This document shows, piece after piece, positions 26,815-34,125 of a stretch of DNA of 64,000 nt (positions are counted from its first letter, which is position 1; every line of letters begins with the position of its first letter). The stretch lies in assembly GCA_035765535.1 (NCBI GenBank), contig DASTXE010000003.1, positions 62,001 to 126,000 on the forward strand, written 5' to 3'. Origin of the DNA: Rickettsiales bacterium. Its GTDB lineage: Bacteria > Pseudomonadota > Alphaproteobacteria > Rickettsiales > JABCZZ01. A program made the position numbers and the translations under genes. The notes beneath the pieces were generated by a model, which worked only from the letters and a program-made list of their open reading frames with translations, searched no databases and was not told where the DNA came from.

Positions 26815-28004
26815 GGCTTCCTCATGGACTGCATATGGATATCGAGGGATTGAATGAAAGCATTGGCAGCATTCACACTGCGATATTCACGCGAGAATGC
26901 GATGCCCAGCTCCCAGTGGCGCGCCGGGTTGCTCATCACCTGCTCGCACCGCGCCTCCAGGGTACCGGGCGTGAAATTGTAAAACAGGTCTGCATAATCC
27001 CTGAAGCGGGGAAGGCGGCTGCTGAGATCCGTATCGGTCAGAAAGGGGGTTTCATTGGCAATAGCGCGCAGGCTTCTATCGTGAAATCCCCTGTAAGGGC
27101 TGACATCCAGCAGGCCATATTCGCTATAGTATAGTTTCTTGGATTCCGTCATGTTCAGGCCGTCCAGAAACTCATGATTGGGGTTGGGAACGGCTTTGAT
27201 TTTATCCCATCCCTTACCGAATATCCTGACTGGGTAATCGCGCATACGCTTGAGCAACTCCACCGACTTGAAATAGCGGAAATAAAGATCAATCTGCCCA
27301 TGCAGCAGGAACAGCGCCCGGTAATTTTCCTTGCGGTGCATGACATGCATTACGCTGTCCGCCGCGATAGCCTTGTCGAGTATGTCATGAAAATCGACAA
27401 AGCGCTCGCTGCTCATAACCGCGGCTTTGATCTGCTCTGCTACACCCATGAAGAAATTAAAAATCTCTGCGCTGAGCGTCTTCTTCCAGCCTTGTTCAAG
27501 CTCGTCCGGATGCACGAGGTTTTTTATCAGCACGAAATAACGGCCTTCGGGCTTCCCGGTAGGAGGCGAATAGATATCCAGCGGGCAGAAATAAGTCATG
27601 GCCGCGCCGGTCTTCGTGCGCAGATACTGGTTGCTGAAATAGCAGGCGCTGTCATCGTAATACAGATGCTTGCATAAAGGGCTATCCAGCATATGGTTCG
27701 CAGGCATGATGGAAGGATGATCAGCATGGGCGCAGATCAGCGGGATACCCAGGTAATCCCACAGGCTCATCTCGCTTTTGCCCGGTGGCGTGATGGTAAG
27801 CGTCGAGCCCAGCCCCTGTGCAGTGAGAACGCATTCGATGCCTTCTTCCTTCTTGCTCTCCAGCAATTTCACAAGCTGCGGGTGTTCGACGTCCACAATC
27901 TCCGAATCCCTGCCATGATCTCGCAGATAATGCGTAAAAAGTCGGTTGCCATAGGTAAAAGGATCGTTATCCCCTTTACCCCAGTTCAGGATGATGATCT
28001 TCAT
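26811..28004 (-). CDS. Glycosyltransferase-like protein (CgeB/GT4-type fold suspected)
   Basis: 397 aa, no signal peptide. MKIIILNWGKGDNDPFTYG opens a Rossmann-like N-terminal half. The C-terminal half has PVRIFGKGWDKI, then SKKLYYSEYGLLDVSPYRGFHDRSLRAIANETPFLTD-like organisation (split here: DVSPYRGFHDRSLRAIA, then ETPFLTD). That pattern, with a fully degenerate E-x7-E-like site and a tail of strand/helix repeats, is that of GT-B proteins such as CgeB. I infer transfer of a sugar to a surface acceptor; the family is not certain. It starts the unit containing the DegT aminotransferase and is divergent from the FkbM gene with 86 bp between. Confidence 0.6.
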   Translation of the reverse strand: MKIIILNWGKGDNDPFTYGNRLFTHYLRDHGRDSEIVDVEHPQLVKLLESKKEEGIECVLTAQGLGSTLTITPPGKSEMSLWDYLGIPLICAHADHPSIMPANHMLDSPLCKHLYYDDSACYFSNQYLRTKTGAAMTYFCPLDIYSPPTGKPEGRYFVLIKNLVHPDELEQGWKKTLSAEIFNFFMGVAEQIKAAVMSSERFVDFHDILDKAIAADSVMHVMHRKENYRALFLLHGQIDLYFRYFKSVELLKRMRDYPVRIFGKGWDKIKAVPNPNHEFLDGLNMTESKKLYYSEYGLLDVSPYRGFHDRSLRAIANETPFLTDTDLSSRLPRFRDYADLFYNFTPGTLEARCEQVMSNPARHWELGIAFSREYRSVNAANAFIQSLDIHMQSMRKP

Positions 28005-28090
28005 GCTGGTAATGCGGCTGTTATCTCTTTATGATTGAAGAAGTCTCTCTGAATTAGGATTAGACGAATATAGCAGCGACTGCAATCTTT

Positions 28091-29173
28091 ATGGTTTTAA
28101 ACGTAGCATACCCAGGCACAGGAGAGATAAGTAAGCAGCAGCGCGAAGTAGCGCGCGATGTTATATCCGCCGCCGGAACTTGCTATGTGATCGGAAAGAA
28201 TGGTGCTTCAGAAGCCCTGATTGCGCGTGGAGGCATTGCAGGTGTGATTGACGATAACGCTGCGCCCGGAACCCTGTGGAACGGCGTGCCTGCCGTGAAA
28301 TCCTCCGAACTGGGCAAGGACGCAATGGTCGTAAACTGCTCATTCTCCATCAGCCCGGTTTCCGTGCACCGCATGCTGGAAAAACGGGGTGTCAGGCATA
28401 TTCCTTACTATGTGCTGCCGGAAGTAGATCCGAATATAGCTTTGCCGGATTTCGTGCAGGAATTTCGCAGCGATTTTAAAGCGCACCGGAAAGAATGGGA
28501 TGCGCTTTATACGCTGCTCGGCGACGAGGAATCGCGTCGCATTCTGACGGATATAGTAAATTTCCGCCTGTCCGGCGATTACCGTTTCATGATGGAGTAT
28601 TCCGTTCGCTTCAAGGATCAGTATTTTGACCCGATCGTGAAAACCGGGCCGGAGGAAGTGTTCGTGGATTGCGGCGGATTCGACGGCGATACTATTCTCG
28701 AATTCATTAAACGTTACGGACAGTACAAAAAGATAGTAATGTTTGAACCCTCTGCCGAAAACTTCAACCGCGCACAGGCCAATCTCGCGCAGCATGAAAA
28801 CATCGAACTGGTGATGGCCGGAGTGTCGGATGTGCTGGGGACATTATCCTTCAGCGGGCAGGAAGGTTCCGCAAGCCATATCGATGCACAGGGAGCAACT
28901 GCAATCATGGTAGAAACGCTGGATCACCATATTCGGGAATCCATCACGTTCATCAAAATGGATATTGAAGGCTGGGAACAGAATGCACTCAGAGGCGCGG
29001 AAGTTCACATAAAGCAGGACCACCCGAAACTGGCAGTCGCCGTCTATCACAGCGCGCAGGATTTCTGGCAGATTCCGAAGCTGGTGCGCGGCATGCGCAA
29101 CGATTACCGCATTTATCTGCGGCATTACAGCGAAGGCTGGTCGGAAACGGTGATGTATTTTATTCCTGCTTAA
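28091..29173 (+). CDS. FkbM-family methyltransferase with extra N-terminal Rossmann-like domain
   Basis: 360 aa. The C-terminal 170 residues are an FkbM SAM methyltransferase: EEVFVDCGGFDGDTILEF near residue 195, IVMFEPSAENF, and FIKMDIEGWEQNALRGA near 300. The first ~100 residues form a second nucleotide-binding-like unit (CYVIGKNGASEALIARGG, then VIDDNAAPGTLWNG), similar to sensor-like domains attached to some FkbM proteins in glycan loci. FkbM enzymes O-methylate sugars and polyketides. It is a single gene on this strand, and its stop overlaps the stop of the convergent PhnA-like gene by 4 bp. Confidence 0.85.
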   Translation: MVLNVAYPGTGEISKQQREVARDVISAAGTCYVIGKNGASEALIARGGIAGVIDDNAAPGTLWNGVPAVKSSELGKDAMVVNCSFSISPVSVHRMLEKRGVRHIPYYVLPEVDPNIALPDFVQEFRSDFKAHRKEWDALYTLLGDEESRRILTDIVNFRLSGDYRFMMEYSVRFKDQYFDPIVKTGPEEVFVDCGGFDGDTILEFIKRYGQYKKIVMFEPSAENFNRAQANLAQHENIELVMAGVSDVLGTLSFSGQEGSASHIDAQGATAIMVETLDHHIRESITFIKMDIEGWEQNALRGAEVHIKQDHPKLAVAVYHSAQDFWQIPKLVRGMRNDYRIYLRHYSEGWSETVMYFIPA

Positions 29174-29385
29174 GCTTTCTTGAGGAAGCAGGTTTTCAGC
29201 ACCAGCCCCTTAACCTTCTCGGCGTTGCACTCAATTTCTTCCGGATCGCCCGTCAGGCGGATATTCTTGACCATCGTGCCACGCTTCAACGTGACGGAAG
29301 TGCCTTTCACCTTCAGGTCTTTAATCACGGTCACAGAGTCACCGTCTGCCAGAATATTGCCGTTGCTATCGCGTGCTTCTTCCAT
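29170..29385 (-). CDS. PhnA/YjdM-like protein lacking the zinc ribbon
   Basis: 71 aa. MEEARDSNGNILADGDSVTV, then KDLKVKGTSVTLKRGT, then KNIRLTG match the C-terminal SH3-like domain of the alkylphosphonate-utilisation-associated protein PhnA (YjdM), whose family members are usually about 110 aa with an N-terminal Cys zinc ribbon. The ribbon is absent. Upstream sequence (29386-29404) leads straight into the gpmI stop, so this is a natural short form rather than a truncation at the window edge. Function of the family is not established. Confidence 0.8.
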   Translation of the reverse strand: MEEARDSNGNILADGDSVTVIKDLKVKGTSVTLKRGTMVKNIRLTGDPEEIECNAEKVKGLVLKTCFLKKA

Positions 29386-29404
29386 AAATCATTCCTAATA
29401 TTTT

Positions 29405-30922
29405 TTATAGCAGACTCTGGCCGGTCATTTCAGCAGGCTGGGGTAGCCCCATCAGCGCAAGCACGGTCGGTGCAACGTCGGCAAGCCTGCCTTCTTTAAC
29501 GCGGAGTTTCTTTCCTTCCAGTCCCGGCCCTGCAATGATGGCAGGCACTAGATTCAGCGTATGCGCCGTATGCGGCTGCTCGGTGTCTTCGTCGTGCATT
29601 TTTTCGGCGTTGCCATGATCGGCGGTTATAAACATGGCGCCGCCTTTCTTTGCAACAGCCTGCCAGACACGGCCGACACATTCATCCACGGCTTCCACGG
29701 CCTTCGTCGCGGCTTTCAAATTGCCCGTATGGCCGACCATGTCGCAATTAGCATAGTTGACGACAATGAAGTCGAACTTGTCGCTCTCGATGGCTTCCAC
29801 GAGCTTGTCGGTCACAAGATAGGCCGACATCTCCGGCTGCAGGTCATAGGTCGCAACGTTCGGGGAGGGGATCAGGATGCGCTCTTCACCTTTGAAAGGC
29901 TGTTCGCGCCCGCCATTGAAGAAGAAGGTGACATGCGCGTATTTCTCGGTTTCGGCAATATGCAGCTGCGTGAGCCCGCGTGCTTCCAGCACATCGCCCA
30001 GAATATTCGTAAGCTTCTCTGCAGGAAATAAAGTGCTCAGATGCTTGTTCAGTTCGACCGAATATTCCGTCATGCCAAGCCGGGCGGCAAACTCCACGAT
30101 CTTCGTGCGTACAAAGCCTTTGAAAGCAGGATCGACCAGAGCCTGCAGGATTTCGCGGGCACGGTCGGCACGGAAATTCGCCATCAGCACGCCGTCGCTG
30201 TCTTTCATCCCAGCATAATCGCCAAGCGGTGCGGGCATCACGAACTCGTCGTACTTGCCTGCCTTATAGCTGGCTTCAATCGCTTCCTCGGCATTCGCAA
30301 AGCGTGTGCCGGTGGCGGCGGTCATCGTGTCATAAGCAAATGCCACGCGGGCCCAGCGATTGTCGCGGTCCATCGCGTAATAACGTCCGCTGAGCGTGGC
30401 GATGCGTGCCTGCGGGAAGGCCCGCATCAGATCGGCCACGTAACGCTTTGCGCTTTGCGGCGGTGTATCGCGCCCGTCAAGGAAGGCGTGGATGTAAACC
30501 GGAATACCCTGGGCATGCAGCAGCGAGCCGAGTGCCGCGATATGGCTTTGGTGGGAATGCACGCCGCCTGGGGAAAGCAGGCCCAGCAGGTGGGCCGCAC
30601 CGCCGGTTTGCTTCAGCGTGGCGATGAAGGTGATGAGCTCAGGATTCAACGCAAGCGATCCGTTAGCGATAGCCTGATCGATACGCGGCAGGTCCTGCAT
30701 GAGCACGCGGCCGCTGCCGATATTCATATGGCCGACTTCGGAGTTGCCCATCTGCCCGTCCGGCAGGCCGACGGAAAGGCCGGAAGCATCAATCAGCCCG
30801 TGAGGATACTGTGCTTTCAGGCGGTCGAGATGAGGAGTGCGCGCGCCGGCAACAGCGTTATTCGCGGCATCGGGGTTCTCGCCGAAGCCGTCGAGGATAG
30901 CAAGCAGAACAGGTTTAGTCAT
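29405..30922 (-). CDS. gpmI: Cofactor-independent phosphoglycerate mutase
   Basis: Interconverts 3- and 2-phosphoglycerate in glycolysis, using two Mn ions. Seen: LLAILDGFGEN (metal-binding Asp/Gly), the catalytic Ser61 in GNSEVGHMNIGSGRV, substrate-binding ALGSLLHAQG and HAFLDGRDT, NFRADRARE, and metal ligands in NYANCDMVGHTG and ITADHGNAEKM. 505 aa is normal. The ATG overlaps the phoU stop as ATGA, so phoU and gpmI are co-translated. No terminator was seen between it and the small PhnA-like gene. Confidence 0.97.
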   Translation of the reverse strand: MTKPVLLAILDGFGENPDAANNAVAGARTPHLDRLKAQYPHGLIDASGLSVGLPDGQMGNSEVGHMNIGSGRVLMQDLPRIDQAIANGSLALNPELITFIATLKQTGGAAHLLGLLSPGGVHSHQSHIAALGSLLHAQGIPVYIHAFLDGRDTPPQSAKRYVADLMRAFPQARIATLSGRYYAMDRDNRWARVAFAYDTMTAATGTRFANAEEAIEASYKAGKYDEFVMPAPLGDYAGMKDSDGVLMANFRADRAREILQALVDPAFKGFVRTKIVEFAARLGMTEYSVELNKHLSTLFPAEKLTNILGDVLEARGLTQLHIAETEKYAHVTFFFNGGREQPFKGEERILIPSPNVATYDLQPEMSAYLVTDKLVEAIESDKFDFIVVNYANCDMVGHTGNLKAATKAVEAVDECVGRVWQAVAKKGGAMFITADHGNAEKMHDEDTEQPHTAHTLNLVPAIIAGPGLEGKKLRVKEGRLADVAPTVLALMGLPQPAEMTGQSLL

Positions 30923-31596
30923 GAAGCGGTCTTACCTTTGAGGACATTCTTATCCGGCTGGCGGCCGGTGGTAACATAATAAACGGTGCGTGCAAGGCTC
31001 GTGGTGTAGTCTGCAACACGTTCGAAATTCTTGTTGGCAAAGATGAAATGCGTAATGGCTTCAACGCTGTCCGGATGTTTCTGCATTTCCTCCTGCAGCA
31101 CTTTCAGGATCTCCATATAGAGATCGTCCACTTGCTTGTCGCGCCGCCAGACATCGATGGCGAGTTCCGGGTCGCGTTTTTCCACGGCGGTGAGCGCGTC
31201 TGTAATCATTGCCTGGATGATATCCACCATCCGGCTGAGTGGGTCCATTATCCTGTCCGGTGTATAGGTGCCGAGCTTGAGAGAGCGCTTGGTAGTATTT
31301 TTAGCCAGATCGCCGGAATGTTCCAGATCGCTTGCAATACCGAGCGCAGAAGTCACGAAGCGCAAATCATCGCCCATGGGGCTGCGGAAAGCGAGCATCA
31401 TGGTAGCCTGTTCGTTGATGCTGCGGTCGAGCTCGTTAACCTTTTTGTCGAGGTCGCGTACTTTTTCCTTATGGGCGTCATCTTTGGCCGTGAGCGAGTT
31501 CAGCGCGGCTGAGATCATTTCTTTCACCAGCGCGCCCATCTCCATGATGGAGCCCGTCAGCTTCTGCAGTTGCCAGTTGTAGGACTGAAAAGTCAT
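30919..31596 (-). CDS. phoU: Phosphate signalling protein PhoU
   Basis: PhoU damps the PhoR/PhoB phosphate response through PstSCAB and the kinase. The start is set at MTFQSYNWQLQKLTG (ATG at 31594-31596), giving 225 aa, normal for the family; an upstream frame that stays open only translates a palindromic repeat and is rejected. Two three-helix bundles are evident, each with the metal-binding pattern (ASDLEHSGDLAKNTTKRSLK in the first, FANKNFERVADYTTSLART in the second). pstSCAB and phoB are not adjacent, unlike the common arrangement; gpmI is coupled instead. Confidence 0.92.
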   Translation of the reverse strand: MTFQSYNWQLQKLTGSIMEMGALVKEMISAALNSLTAKDDAHKEKVRDLDKKVNELDRSINEQATMMLAFRSPMGDDLRFVTSALGIASDLEHSGDLAKNTTKRSLKLGTYTPDRIMDPLSRMVDIIQAMITDALTAVEKRDPELAIDVWRRDKQVDDLYMEILKVLQEEMQKHPDSVEAITHFIFANKNFERVADYTTSLARTVYYVTTGRQPDKNVLKGKTAS

Positions 31597-31944
31597 TGTA
31601 AGTGCGCCCGTTAGTATAAAAGTTAATACCCGACAGTATAAGCGCAATATCCGCCGCCCGCAAGGTGATAAACCAAATATTCCTGTGAAATCCCGGAAAT
31701 CGTCCAGCAGATTCTTAGTGGCACGCGCGGTCAGAAGGCCGCGCCCTTTAGTCGCCGCAGGCGTCAGGTTCATTGCGCAGGCCAGCAGGCCGTAGCGGGA
31801 ACAATCAAATATATCTCGTGGGTACGAGGAGGAGTTCTACACGACGACCCCGCGCGCGCCGGGTTGGCCTAGGGCGGCGGCGCGCAAACAAAAACCGCGG
31901 AGCGAGGGGTAAGCGAAGCGAAGGGGCGAACTACGCTTGCCCCC
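31597..31944. other. Gene-free 348 bp spacer holding elements B and A
   Basis: Between phoU and rlmH I find no credible gene. It contains element B (31725-31783), a short unique stretch, and an expanded element A (31818-31949). The phoU-proximal ~125 bp (31597-31724) is moderately AT-rich and probably carries the phoU promoter, though I could not pick confident hexamers. Confidence 0.7.
31725..31783 (+). repeat. Element B, full copy 1
   Basis: GCGCGGTCAGAAGGCCGCGC forms a hairpin, followed by CTTTAGTCGCCGCAGGCG. The same order with few changes recurs at 48678 (GCGCGGTCAGAAGGCCGCGC, TTTAGTCGCCGAAGGCG). In reverse it encodes an open peptide (NLTPAATKGRGLLTARAT) that extends phoU in frame, though it is unlikely to be translated there. 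Confidence 0.75.
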
Positions 31945-31949
31945 TTACT
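31818..31949 (+). repeat. Palindromic element A, copy 6 (expanded)
   Basis: Left module GTGGGTACGAGGAGGAGTTC and ACGACGACCCCG, then an extra ~45 bp GC-rich block not in other copies, then the right module GAGGGGTAAGCG and the hairpin GAAGGGGCGAACTACGC / GCTTGCCCCC ending in CTTA. The terminal TTA is the reverse complement of the rlmH stop codon TAA (31945-31947), so the element abuts rlmH exactly. Confidence 0.82.
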
Positions 31950-32403
31950 CTCTATGATAAGGATGATTATTCAAAATCGTATAAGCCCTGTATAGCTGCT
32001 CTGCAATCAGCCCCCGCACGAGCAGATGCGGCCAGGTGACGCGCCCGAAGGAGAGCAGCAGATTGGCGCGTTTGCGGACTGATTCGTGCAGCCCGTCCGC
32101 ACCACCGATAATGAAGGCGATTTTGCGGTCTCCCGCATCCTCACGCCTGCGTAAATGCGAGGCGAATTCCTGGCTGCCCATTTCCCTGCCGGTTTCATCG
32201 AGTGCTATGATATGGTCCGCTTCTTTACAGGCGCCAAGCAGCAGCTCGGCCTCCTGCAATTTCTTTTGTTCGGGTGGCAGGGGCTTCTTGATATCGAATT
32301 CCTTCAGGGTCGTTTTCCACAGCAGACGCTTCGTATAATGCTCGTAGAGCGCAGCTTCGGGGCCGGATTTGAATTTCCCGATAGTGGCAAGGAGAATGTG
32401 CAT
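31945..32403 (-). CDS. rlmH: 23S rRNA pseudouridine1915 N3-methyltransferase RlmH
   Basis: A SPOUT methyltransferase acting on helix 69 of 70S ribosomes. Seen: MHILLATIGKFKSGPE at the start, IIALDETGREMGSQEFA, the SAM knot FIIGGADGLHES, and the C-terminal LIAEQLYRAYTILNNHPYHRE. The last residues are the usual family C-terminus, so the palindromic element that touches the stop codon has not shortened the protein. 152 aa is normal. It follows rsfS with 107 bp between, the standard rsfS-rlmH pair. Confidence 0.96.
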   Translation of the reverse strand: MHILLATIGKFKSGPEAALYEHYTKRLLWKTTLKEFDIKKPLPPEQKKLQEAELLLGACKEADHIIALDETGREMGSQEFASHLRRREDAGDRKIAFIIGGADGLHESVRKRANLLLSFGRVTWPHLLVRGLIAEQLYRAYTILNNHPYHRE

Positions 32404-32510
32404 GAAAACAGGTACAGAAATTAAATATGCAAAGGACTGTCAGCGATTTCCTCTTTGAAAGAGGTAGCACGCAGTGCATCGGGCGGTGGATGCGCCCTCA
32501 CGCTAAAAAA

Positions 32511-32849
32511 CTACATCGCCGCTTCGGCCATGGCCGGCATCGCCCACATTTTCTCCAGGTTATAAAGGCTGCGCGCCTCCTGGCGGAAAAGATGGATGAT
32601 GATATTGCCAGCATCGACCACGATCCAGTCGCTCTCATTCTTGCCTTCCACGGGGACATGCTTGAAGCCTAAAGCCTGAAGCTTTTCCACGATATGATCG
32701 GCAAGTGCGGAGAGATGTTTCTGTGAGAGTCCTGTGGCGACTATCATGTAGTCGGCCAGGCTGCTTTTATTGGTAAGGTCGATAGCAGCGATATCAGAAG
32801 CTTTATCGGAGTCGAGTAACTCCTCAATGACGTTTTTCAGTTTATCCAC
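32511..32849 (-). CDS. rsfS: Ribosome silencing factor RsfS
   Basis: Binds L14 of the large subunit and blocks subunit joining in starvation. 112 aa, with the family sequence ASDIAAIDLTNKSSLADYMI, VATGLSQKHLSALADHIVEKL, and NESDWIVVDAGNIIIHLFRQEARSLYNLEKMW-type ending (read as SDWIVVDAGNIIIHLF and YNLEKMW). No upstream nadD is in place; the nearest upstream gene on this strand is the nucleotidyltransferase-like gene, 197 bp away. That spacer is AT-rich, and apart from an ATTTAGCAAAAATTTGCT-like inverted repeat near 32960 I see nothing in it. Confidence 0.95.
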   Translation of the reverse strand: MDKLKNVIEELLDSDKASDIAAIDLTNKSSLADYMIVATGLSQKHLSALADHIVEKLQALGFKHVPVEGKNESDWIVVDAGNIIIHLFRQEARSLYNLEKMWAMPAMAEAAM

Positions 32850-33046
32850 ATGAATGGTGCGGTGTTTGGTGACTATATTCCGTCCCTCCCTTTCTACAAA
32901 CTGTAGTTATATTATGACACGAATCTCGCCTGTTTCCAAGGGGTATTTAGGGGTGAATTTAGCAAAAATTTGCTGTGAAATGGCTGATTTATAAGGTTTC
33001 TATGTGTTTATTATGACCGCACCGTCAACAGGAAGATAATTGCATT

Positions 33047-34027
33047 TCATCTTTGTGGGGCGTTTGCAGGGCTTGCTACGCCTTCCGCTTCAAGGCGCTC
33101 CACATGGGTTTGCTCCATTTTTCTGTTGTGCAACAGGGCTTGAACCGCAGATACGGCGCCGTTGGCGAGAGCGCCTGCAGCGGCGTAAATGGCCACGGAG
33201 GCGGCATTTTCCTTAAAGCTATGCTGCTTTAACGGCATGCGCGGCTTGGTGGGAGTGGCAAAAGCATCGGCAACGATACCGACCATTGTGCCGATGACAG
33301 CGCCAAAAACAACACCTTTGCCTGCAGCGCCTGCAACATTTTTCTGATTGTTCGTTTCATCCGGTTCACGGGGCGGCACGCTGCTCTGCGGGGCATTTGC
33401 TTTGCTTACGGCCGGTTGACTCGAAGGGGGCTGAAAACGCAAACCGGGAATCTTATTGGCCAGTTTGGCATAACGCATTTCTGTGTCGGGGGTGAGCATT
33501 TCCTGTGTGAATATCTTATTCCTTGCATGCTCTTCGAACAGGGGATGTGCGACGACTGTTCCGGTAGCGTCCATAGCAATGGCGCAAATGGGGATGGAAT
33601 TGCGCCGCGTTGCCATAGCGCTGGCAGTAGGCTTTTCCGCGCCAAGCTCCAACTCAACGGGTTTGCCATTTAAATTAAACCCGATTTTGACCAGCTGGTT
33701 TTGAAGATCGACACCTTCAATCACTTCAAAATCCGTGGCGCCGGGAATATGCGCAACATGCTCGCGGATGGCATTTTCGATTTGTTTTGCTTTTACGTCT
33801 GGTGATTTGTCCGAGTTGGCGTAACGATCAAAAGCGTCCGTGCGGGCCCAGAGATCGTAATCATGCACATTCTCGAAATTTCCCATATAATCGTCCCGCA
33901 AGGCACCGCCCATAAGTACGACATTCTGAAAGCCGACATTCTCTGCTCCACGCACAATATCCAGCGCCGGCGGATGCGGTTGCCAGTTCAGAGTAACAGC
34001 TGTGTGAGAAGTAGCGGTATCTGCCAT
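33047..34027 (-). CDS. Nucleotidyltransferase-head-like protein with a C-terminal glycine-zipper segment
   Basis: 326 aa. Residues ~25-60 (VVLMGGALRDDYMG, VHDYDLWA) resemble the GG-x-xRD and hDhDL signature of the polymerase-beta/poly(A) polymerase head, with acidic residues at DYDLW. Around residue 140 to 185 the sequence (ATRRNSIPICAIAMDATG) fits the second half of such a head. A Pro/Ser-rich linker follows, then a membrane-compatible glycine-rich stretch GAAGKGVVFGAVIGTMVGIVADAFA-type (about residues 230-255) and a second Ala-rich hydrophobic stretch near 285. This combination is not one I know. It could be a minimal nucleotidyltransferase, perhaps membrane-tethered. Neighbours rsfS and glnD give no clue. 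Confidence 0.5.
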   Translation of the reverse strand: MADTATSHTAVTLNWQPHPPALDIVRGAENVGFQNVVLMGGALRDDYMGNFENVHDYDLWARTDAFDRYANSDKSPDVKAKQIENAIREHVAHIPGATDFEVIEGVDLQNQLVKIGFNLNGKPVELELGAEKPTASAMATRRNSIPICAIAMDATGTVVAHPLFEEHARNKIFTQEMLTPDTEMRYAKLANKIPGLRFQPPSSQPAVSKANAPQSSVPPREPDETNNQKNVAGAAGKGVVFGAVIGTMVGIVADAFATPTKPRMPLKQHSFKENAASVAIYAAAGALANGAVSAVQALLHNRKMEQTHVERLEAEGVASPANAPQR

Positions 34028-34125
34028 AGCGCGGATTTCTTAACGCGAGATTCTCTTTTGTCCCATAAGTATACAGGAAATGTATTGCAGCTTTATGACA
34101 ATCCAATGAAGAAAAAGGAGAAAAT

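Noticed and set aside
31597..31773. PhoU N-terminal extension of 59 residues
   Set aside because: It translates element B and intergenic sequence; the real family start MTFQSYNWQLQ is clear.
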